Positions 57,458-64,000 of a DNA stretch of 64,000 bases are shown here, in pieces. Position 1 is the first letter of the stretch, and each line of letters starts with the position of its first letter. Source of the DNA: Phlebotomus papatasi (taxonomy: Eukaryota > Arthropoda > Insecta > Diptera > Psychodidae); NCBI RefSeq assembly GCF_024763615.1, contig NC_077224.1:21855078-21919077 (forward strand). Reading direction: 5' to 3'. Under the pieces are notes generated by a model, which was given only the letters and a program-made list of their open reading frames with translations, was not told the origin of the DNA and searched no databases. A program made the position numbers and the translations under genes.

Positions 57458-58230
57458 GATAATTTCTTTTGCACAGGAAAATTGATTTCAGATTGACCAG
57501 AGCCTTGTGGCATCTTCCTTATATAGCTTCGAGTCCGTTTCGGCGAACGTGGTGTAATTTTTCTGGCTCTCTTTGGTTTAGCAGGTGTTTTCTCAGGCTC
57601 ATCTTTATTTGTAGGCACACTGTATACATTTCCCTCATTATCCTCAATTGTTATACATGCTGGAATGCTAGATCTTTGAGATGGATCTCGCTCATATTTC
57701 GACAATTTTTTTAAAAGCTTTTGTTGAGCACTTCTCGGGAGTCCATCAAAATGTTCATCATCAACAAGATTAGTGGTTTCGAAAATATCCTCCTCTCCTA
57801 AATTGATCAGGGAATCTTCTTTTTGAGAAAGTTCATTTTCTTGAACAATATCTTGAATTTCATCATCAATGAACATATCATCATTTTCAAACGCAGTTGT
57901 AGTAGATTTATCCAACGTTGGTGGTCCATTGTATCTTGTTTGGGTACCCACTGAATATGTTGGTAAAATTTTTCTCTGCTTTTCACGATGCAAATTGATA
58001 GATCGAGGAAAATTTTGCTTTTTGCGTTTCAATTCTGATTGCTTTGCAAGAGAATGTCTGTATCTGTACCATTTCTCAACATTGTTAATTTTTTTGTTAG
58101 AGAGAATTTTATATATCTCACGATCCAGAGATGTCAAATTTTTCTCAAAATTTATGAAAGGCTTTAATTCATCAAACAACTCGGGTGTGACTACTACATA
58201 TCGTTGTAGAGAATTTTTCTTCCTATCCAT
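57439..58230 (-). CDS. Polinton-conserved virion-associated protein (263 residues)
   Basis: I place the start at the ATG at 58230, whose A is the last base of the preceding stop (TAATG). An upstream start at 58350 in the same frame would overlap the preceding gene heavily. The N-terminus (VVVTPELFDELKPF, LDREIYKIL, KWYRYRHSLA) is like a small protein found next to the ATPase in many Polintons and adintoviruses. An acidic middle (about 115-165), a serine-rich part and a basic C-terminus (KPKRARKITPRSPKRTRSYI) follow. Its function is unknown; DNA binding or scaffolding is a guess. Confidence 0.65.
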   Translation of the reverse strand: MDRKKNSLQRYVVVTPELFDELKPFINFEKNLTSLDREIYKILSNKKINNVEKWYRYRHSLAKQSELKRKKQNFPRSINLHREKQRKILPTYSVGTQTRYNGPPTLDKSTTTAFENDDMFIDDEIQDIVQENELSQKEDSLINLGEEDIFETTNLVDDEHFDGLPRSAQQKLLKKLSKYERDPSQRSSIPACITIEDNEGNVYSVPTNKDEPEKTPAKPKRARKITPRSPKRTRSYIRKMPQGSGQSEINFPVQKKLSWTPVP

Positions 58231-58598
58231 TATGATCCCAAAAATTTTCCAATCGCTCCTGATAATAAAGTTGAAATTAGGATTGGTAAAAATCCTGATC
58301 CTCTCTGCACTAGTAATTTCCTCCTGGAGCACTGTGATGTTTTTGAGCATGCAATTTTGCGGATCTCATTTTTATACTTTTTCAGAGGTCCAATACGCTT
58401 AGGCTTAATTTGAAGATTTCCATTTAAAGTATTTTGTACGATTTCTTGCAAAGCTTTGATAGTTGATTGGGAACAATTTTGGATAATAGATTTCCTCAAT
58501 GCTGGAGATGCATCTTTAAGCACATACAAAATATGCTTGTTTTCCTTCAATCTCTTGAAACAATTCCTGTGATTTACCTTCTTCTTCTTCTGTTTCAT
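58230..58598 (-). CDS. Small basic Polinton protein with hydrophobic C-terminus
   Basis: The start is taken as the ATG at 58598 (MKQKKKKVNH), 122 residues; one at 58625 is possible. A helical region (LYVLKDASPALRKSIIQNCS, then STIKALQEIVQNTLNGN) is followed by a basic stretch and KLLVQRGSGFLPILISTLLS, then GAIGKFLGS. The same plan, a KR-rich body with a terminal hydrophobic Gly-rich peptide, is common in Polintons and adintoviruses and recalls adenovirus core or membrane-active peptides. It overlaps the ATPase end by about 83 bp in another frame. Confidence 0.65.
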   Translation of the reverse strand: MKQKKKKVNHRNCFKRLKENKHILYVLKDASPALRKSIIQNCSQSTIKALQEIVQNTLNGNLQIKPKRIGPLKKYKNEIRKIACSKTSQCSRRKLLVQRGSGFLPILISTLLSGAIGKFLGS

Positions 58599-59235
58599 TT
58601 TTGGATAGATATTCGGGATTAGCAAAACACTCGCAAAAAGATTTATTGAAAATATTGGATCGATATCTAAAAATATCTGGTGTCTCCTGGTTTAGATCAA
58701 TCATAAGATAGCCAAAAGGTTGTTCAGTGCACTCCTTATATACGTTTAACAAATGTCCAGGATTTTCTGGATGCAGTTGACGAGCGAGAGGAAAAAATTG
58801 TGATTTATCACGCACATTTTTGAAGATCACAAGATATTTTGCATTAAGAGAAATGGTTCGCGAGAATCTCGATTGATAGAAAATGTTTTGACAAATAAAA
58901 ATTATTGAAATGTTTCGATGATGTGATTCTTTGATAAACATGTCACAAATTCTTTGCTCATATTTTTTATCAGTCATCATATCATCAATAATCACCAATT
59001 TTGCATTTTTATCATTGGTACCTATTTTATCGGGAATGCCTTGACAAATTTTAAGATTTTCAATTTTTGGTAAATTGCCAACACTCCCTTGTTCAGAGAA
59101 ACACCAATAAATGTTCTCAAAGTCCGTATCTGTGTACTCTCTCAAGTTTCTCAAGAGATCGAGAGCAAAAGTTGTTTTGCCACACCCAGATGGGCCAGCC
59201 AGAATTATGGAGAAAGGCACTCGAAATTTAAACAT
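58516..59235 (-). CDS. Polinton genome-packaging ATPase (FtsK/HerA, A32-like)
   Basis: A 239-residue ATPase expected to pump DNA into the capsid. Walker A is GPSGCGKT (14-21) and Walker B is LVIIDDMM (80-87). FTRNRHHN-type sensor regions are represented by FIKESHHRNISIIFICQNIF and FKNVRDKSQF. The C-terminal acidic tail (NETEEEEGKSQ) overlaps the next gene. It is the first frame after the TATA box at 59287. The length and all motifs are normal. Confidence 0.9.
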   Translation of the reverse strand: MFKFRVPFSIILAGPSGCGKTTFALDLLRNLREYTDTDFENIYWCFSEQGSVGNLPKIENLKICQGIPDKIGTNDKNAKLVIIDDMMTDKKYEQRICDMFIKESHHRNISIIFICQNIFYQSRFSRTISLNAKYLVIFKNVRDKSQFFPLARQLHPENPGHLLNVYKECTEQPFGYLMIDLNQETPDIFRYRSNIFNKSFCECFANPEYLSKNETEEEEGKSQELFQEIEGKQAYFVCA

Positions 59236-59286
59236 CTTCTTTTTTCAGAAATAATCAAATGATGAAAAATCTCATAGAGGCCGAGG

Positions 59287-59294
59287 TATTTATA
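59287..59294 (-). promoter_or_regulatory. TATA box for the ATPase-to-minor-capsid gene block
   Basis: TATAAATA on the minus strand, 52 bp before the ATPase start. It is the same 8-mer as the one at 55279. No other TATA box was seen before the four downstream overlapping frames. Confidence 0.6.
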
Positions 59295-59415
59295 CATTTC
59301 CTCATCATGATCTCTGAAGAAATTTTAAAGTGAAAACAGAAAATGCAACCACAAAAGGAAAAACAATCCACAGAAAATTCCCAAAAAAAGAAGTTGAATA
59401 TATTTTACAAAATCT

Positions 59416-59421
59416 TTTATT
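59416..59421 (-). terminator. Poly(A) signal of the small spliced gene
   Basis: AATAAA on the minus strand, 24 bases after the stop codon at 59445. Confidence 0.55.
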
Positions 59422-59444
59422 TTTCAATAGACAAAAAGGTTGAA

Positions 59445-59834
59445 TCAGTTACTCTTCTTTCTTACATCCACGTTAACAAAGTTGTAATTTCCCGCATCTT
59501 CTCTCCCAAGGTAGGCCAGTTCCCACATATCCTCTGCTGAAATTTTTGTCAGTTCATCTCCGTTCATTCGCTTGGTTAAGGATTTCGGGAGCCAAATACT
59601 GATATTCTCTTCCAACTCAGCAATGTAGTTCTTCCCGAACTTCGTATTCACCATCCTTATTCCATGGATATGGTAATATCTTCCTTCTGTCAAGCTGCTT
59701 GCAGTAATTGCCTTCTGCATTTTAACCTCCTTTCTGGCTTGATCGAACATTTTCTGAAGATCCTGTAACAAAAATAAAGAGCAATATAAGTTTTGATCAT
59801 CTTTTAAAAAAATCAATTAATAAAATCTTACCAT
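59445..59834 (-). CDS. Small Polinton protein, possible OB-fold ssDNA-binding, one-codon first exon
   Basis: Exon 1 is only the ATG at 59834-59832, followed by GTAAG. The intron ends TTGTTACAG and exon 2 is 59762-59445. The join is in phase 0 and gives MDLQKMFDQARKEVKMQ…, 106 residues. A start at the internal Met six codons in is the alternative. Strand-like segments (GRYYHIHGIRMVNTKFGKNY, then ELEENISIWLPKSLT) resemble small beta-barrel proteins carried beside DNA polymerases in insect mobile elements. An OB-fold, ssDNA-binding role is inference. A TATA box lies at 59931. Confidence 0.6.
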
Positions 59835-59930
59835 TTTGGTTGAGATTGATTCTGTAGATGTTAGTAAACGTAAATGTTGACACTCTGACTTCTGAATGTG
59901 GAATAATTAAAATTTCAAACGTTCGATTGC

Positions 59931-59938
59931 ATTATATA
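59931..59938 (-). promoter_or_regulatory. TATA box of the small spliced gene
   Basis: TATATAAT on the minus strand, about 97 bp before the one-codon first exon. That leaves room for a leader of about 65-70 bases. Confidence 0.5.
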
Positions 59939-59984
59939 CTGGCAAGAAATGCACCGATTAAAAAATTATCCCACGGGAAAATGA

Positions 59985-60600
59985 AATATGATTTTTCATC
60001 ATAAGAAAATGCAAAATTGTGAAATAAATTCCTGGAAAAACATCACTCCAGATAAAAAATGAAATTTGACACTTTTCCTTTTTGTCTGCACTAGAACATG
60101 TTTCGAACATGTCTGGATGACGCTATCAAAATGCATTTTCGCGATCGCAACTTTTCTCGGAAAAAATTCCATTCCCACCTGAAATATGATCCTTTGCACA
60201 CGTGCAATAAAAATTCTCATAGAAAATGCAAAATTGTGAAATAATTTCCTGGAAAAGCATAATTTGCGAAGAATGAAATTGGACACTTTTCCTCTGCATG
60301 GACTAAGCTTATCGCGAAGACACTGCTGAATTTTTCGCGATCGCAAATTTTTCTTAGAAACAGTAAATTCCATTCCCACTTGAAATATGATCCTTTGCAC
60401 ACGTGCAATAAAAAGTGTAATAGAAATTGCAAAATTGCGAAATAATTTCCTGGAAAAGCATCATTTGCAAAAAATGAAATTGGACACTTTTCCTCTGCAT
60501 GGACTAAGCTTATCGCGAAGACAACACTGAATTTTCGCGATCGCGACTTTTTTCTTGGAATAAGAAATTCTAATCCCACGTGCAATTGAAATTAGAGATT
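59985..60600. repeat. Three ~198-bp iterons between the divergent gene blocks
   Basis: Repeats share TTCCATTCCCACCTGAAATA, TGATCCTTTGCACACGTGCA, GAAATAATTTCCTGGAAAAG and TTTTCCTCTGCATGGACTAA. The palindrome TCGCGATCGC stands at 60139, 60335 and 60535, and a half copy (TTTTCGCGAT) stands near 60643. The first repeat is partly diverged. The region sits between leftward and rightward transcription units, the right place for shared control or a replication start. Frames of 122-133 residues read through the repeats are not taken as genes. Confidence 0.85.
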
Positions 60601-60663
60601 TTTGTCTGGACATAGTTTGTCCATTCTGTGGGAAAATGCATTTTCGCGATAGATGAATGGGAG

Positions 60664-60671
60664 TATAAAAA
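60664..60671 (+). promoter_or_regulatory. TATA box of the DNA polymerase gene
   Basis: TATAAAAA on the plus strand. An initiator-like TCACAGTC follows at 60694-60701, the usual distance, and the start codon is at 60766. Confidence 0.65.
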
Positions 60672-60765
60672 CCCATCGCGGAATGCAATTCTGTCACAGT
60701 CGCTGCAATTTTAGTGAATACACTATCTCGTACTCTACAAGTGAAAAAGTGAAGTTCTAGTGAAA

Positions 60766-63700
60766 ATGAGTGGTGGAAATTTGAAAGTTGTGATTGAACT
60801 TCTTGCCCAAGAGAAATCAGAAATTGAATTACTCAATTTCCTATTCAAAGACAAAAATGTGATGGAGCTGGTTGACATGCTGGCCAAAGGTGATGAAGTA
60901 TTATCTGCTGCAATCTTGACAAAAATGAAGTCTGATATGGAACAAGGGTTGGAACTACAGATCAGTGATAAGAAGAAGCTCGTGAAAAACTTATGCGGAC
61001 AACCAATGACTGAGAAATTAACGGAGCTGTTAAATGAGATTTTGTTCTTCACCAAGGGCAATAATCAACATGTTCAGACTGGCGGTGGAAATATAGTTGA
61101 TAATATACTTGAAGCGGGGATATCTCATAATATGATGGTATGTACAGATTCCCTAACTAATCTACATATAGTGAGATATAAAATAAATAAAATTATTTAA
61201 TTCAAGGAACAGGGAGCTACAAACGGAGCACTTGAGACAGTTGCTGTTGAAGACGTCGCTGAAACTAATACGGAGGAAAGGGAATCTTCAGAACCCTTTG
61301 AAGAAGATTTGGTTAAATTTCTTCAAAAAACCAAGTCTTTCAGCAAGCGTTTTAACACCACCCAAGTTGATCTGAGTTTCCAACTAAAATGTCCTACCTC
61401 AGATACCTGTATAGATTGGCTGGAAAAGGCTTTCAGCAAGGTGATTGCAACCGTCCAGGCGGAAGGAAATCCAGGGGACAAAGTAATCTTCGAAATATGT
61501 CTTAAAGGGGATTCAACCAATAAGCCCATATTTTTGGGACTACGTCCTCTGGGCTCTTTGACAGCAGATGTTGTATTTGCAGCCATGGAAAAAGTACATC
61601 AAAGTACAACAGTTTTCAGCGAAGCCGATGTCCTAAGTGTTAGAGCATATTTGATACATCAAATGGTAGGTAAGCAATCAATTATTTTGCTTTTTGTTTG
61701 TTTGTTTTATTTGTGAGTATCATCATATAGTAATATTTGTTTTCGATTACATTATTCTACAGGGCGTGGAAAACGTCATTATCCAGGAAGGATGAATCTG
61801 GCGGAGATGAGGAGGTTCAAGCAGAAGAGCATAATAGATATCTCCGGAACATCTAATTGCCTACCAACATCACTTTTTGTTGGTAAGTGCCTCCTAATTA
61901 ATGATCATGAAGAACGGAAAAAACAGTTACATCGTATAAGACGTTATCCCAGTGCCCTCAAAAAGGAAGTTTCACAATTAATTAAAAATGTAGGTGGGCC
62001 TGTTAGTGAAGAGGGTTCATACGGGCTCGATTTCGTCAATAGATTTAATAAAAAATTTGGAAAACAATATAGAATCAATATTTATGATGATGCGGGGAAT
62101 TTTGAAAGTATAGCATACAAATCGCGGAGGACCAAGGAAAATCAAAACAAAGTAATTAATCTATTTTATGATACAGATGAACGGCATTATTTCTGTATTA
62201 AATCTGTCAAGGGTTTTTTTGATTTCAATTATCAATGCAATATTTGTGACACTTTATATAATAACAGTCATATTTGCCCTGAAACCTGCAAATATTGTAC
62301 AAATACTCCACCATGTCCATCTGTCAGGGATATGATCCCATGTACTTCATGCAATAGATCTTTCAAGGGCATCAATTGCTATCAATATCATCTTCTTAAT
62401 GGGGTGTGTAATCGTATGAAAATGTGTGATCAATGTTTCGTCATGATTGACCCTTCCACCCCACACAATTGTGATTCACGAACTTGTGATATTTGCTTCA
62501 AAGTTTGTCCGCTTCCACACTATTGCTATATGCAAGAGTATAAGAAAAAAGTTTCCAGAGAATATACCCTTATTTTTTATGATTTTGAGTCAGAGTTTGT
62601 AGATATAGGAAATGGATTTTCAAAACATGTTCCGAATCTTTGTGTGTCATATACTGTATGTCACTTGTGCAACAATTCTTTAGATTCAAACTGCACTAAT
62701 TGCTCCCCCGTGGAACATGTTTTTGAGAGCGACAGCAGCGGATCAGCGGTAGCAAAATTTTTAGATTATGTACTTACTTTTAGACCTATGCCCACTGTTG
62801 CTATCGCTCACAATGCCAAAGGCTATGATGGGCAGTTCATACTCGAAGAGCTGTGCCAGAGGGAAGAGAAGATCGAACCTGTTTTACAAGGTTGCAAAAT
62901 ATTATTTGCAAAAGTTAAGGGGGTCACATTTCTTGACTCTCTCTCCTTTATTCCCTTCCCTCTGTCACAATTCTCAAAGAGTTTTGGACTGCCCGAATGC
63001 GATAAGGGATATTATCCCTATAAATTCAACACCATGGAAAACCGCTCTTATATTGGACCTTATCCTCCAGTTGAAATGTACCCAATCGAATCTATGACCT
63101 CCCAGCAATATACTGAGTTTCTAGAATGGTATGAGCAAGTCAAAGAACTCCCCTTTGACAACCGTAAAGAGCTCATCCATTACTGCCGCCAAGATGTTAA
63201 AATCCTCATGAGGGGATGCCTCAACTTTATGCACTCCTTTATCGAAACCACATCTTTGAATCCATTCTTGCAGGCTATCACCATAGCTGACGCTGTGATG
63301 AAAGCCTACAGGAAAAATTACCTTACTCCCAATACCCTTGCTATTACTCCCAAAAACAATTATAATTCCAATTTCCTTCAAATGCAGAGCAAAATTTCTT
63401 TGAAATGGCTCGTGTATATGAAGGAAACTTCCCATCCTAATATAAAGTATGAGGTCAAAATTCGCGGTTCTCGATATATTGCTGATGGATATGATGAGGC
63501 CTCTAACACTGTGTATAGTTTTGAGGGTTGTTTCTTCCATGGGCATACATGCTTTTTAAATAGAGGGCATGCATTCTCGAAAAAGCCCAATGATAACATG
63601 CAGAGTCGTTATGAGGCTACTCTAAAACGATTGGATCACATTCGTCAATTGGGGTATAATCTTGTTTCAATATGGGAGTGTGAATTCCGTCGGATGTTAG

Positions 63701-64000
63701 AATCGGACCCTGTGCTTGCGGAGAGACTGAACAATCATCCTGAAGTCGTAGACTCGGGATTTGATTTGCGATCAGCGGTTTACGGGGGCCGAACTGAGGT
63801 TTTCCGCACATATTACAAATGTCGCCCCGGGGATAAAATTTATTACTATGACTTCACGTCACTCTACCCGTGGGCGAACAAATATTCGAAGTATTTTGTC
63901 GGGCACCCAAAAATTATCAAAGATATTCCAAGTCAGGAGGAAGTATTAAGGCATGATGGTGTGGTGAAATGCACCATTCTCCCACCAAAAGGCCTTTACA
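60766..64000 (+). CDS. polB: Polinton protein-primed family B DNA polymerase, three exons, cut by window end
   Basis: Exons 60766-61137, 61207-61669 and 61763-64000 onward (introns of 69 and 93 bp, GT-AG, phases 0 and 1), at least 1,024 residues. The N-terminal part (exons 1-2) is an extension with SLTADVVFAAMEKVHQST, as in other Polinton polymerases, and GRGKRHYPGRMNLAEMRRFK spans the second join. A Cys/His cluster (437-533) follows. The exonuclease motifs are YDFESE (D552, E554), HNAKGYD (N629, D634) and YCRQD (Y752, D756). Polymerase motif A is YYDFTSLYPW (D975). Motifs B and C lie beyond the window. It is expected to replicate the element by protein priming. No internal stop was found. 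Confidence 0.92.

Noticed and set aside
58231..58350. Longer start for the 263-residue Polinton protein
   Set aside because: It would add 40 residues that overlap the preceding gene; the ATG in TAATG matches the junction used before the capsid gene and the family start.
59999..60697. Overlapping 78-133-residue minus-strand frames
   Set aside because: They run through the iterons, repeat the same peptide text and would occupy the divergent promoter.
60760..60765. GTG start two codons before the polymerase ATG
   Set aside because: The gene is eukaryotic and the ATG at 60766 fits the TATA and initiator spacing.

Overview
The window looks like nuclear DNA of an arthropod, most likely a fly or midge. 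It is AT-rich and has spliced host genes, long introns packed with short inverted-repeat elements, and a Polinton/Maverick (adintovirus-like) element at the right-hand end. The species cannot be fixed from the sequence. All exon joins given here are read by eye from splice consensus, frame and protein continuity.

Left part (1-9440): the first coding exon of a Diaphanous-type formin lies on the minus strand at 3196-3481, and positions 1-3195 are its intron, with four inverted-repeat elements. From 4096 to 7093 a 997-bp unit is repeated three times in tandem. Each unit carries the right end of a TTAA-type MITE family and a tRNA-derived SINE that landed inside the terminal repeat of another MITE.

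Middle part (9441-41443): one complete six-exon gene on the plus strand for a DEAH-box RNA helicase, DHX33 (700 residues), stretched over 32 kb. Intron 2 (11 kb) is almost wholly a composite hAT-like element with an imperfect 8-bp target duplication. It holds long minisatellite arrays that switch orientation, a TTAA MITE, a split TA-flanked MITE and a large foldback. Introns 3 and 5 hold further MITEs, a GC-rich minisatellite, tRNA-like SINE pieces, a plant-Stowaway-like 70-bp hairpin and a 2.2-kb foldback interrupted by a TA MITE.

41521-52185: one unrecognised minus-strand exon converges on DHX33. After it come a 1.5-kb foldback with a LINE fragment inserted in one arm, several TA-flanked MITEs, and about 4 kb in which no gene is visible.

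Right part (about 52186 to beyond 64000): a Polinton/Maverick with intact reading frames. Leftward from a central control region lie an OB-like small protein (spliced), a packaging ATPase, a basic hydrophobic-tailed protein, a 263-residue protein, a DDE integrase with chromodomain, the minor capsid (penton) protein, a pVI/pX-like protein and the double-jelly-roll major capsid protein. Rightward lies the three-exon protein-primed family B DNA polymerase, cut by the window edge after motif A. The minus-strand genes appear to form two TATA-led units with overlapping frames, including two TAATG stop-start junctions. The central region carries three ~198-bp iterons, each with a TCGCGATCGC palindrome. 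Capsid, packaging, integration and replication genes are all open, so this copy is either young or under selection, or a recent endogenous virus. A maturation protease is not in the window and would be expected to the right.
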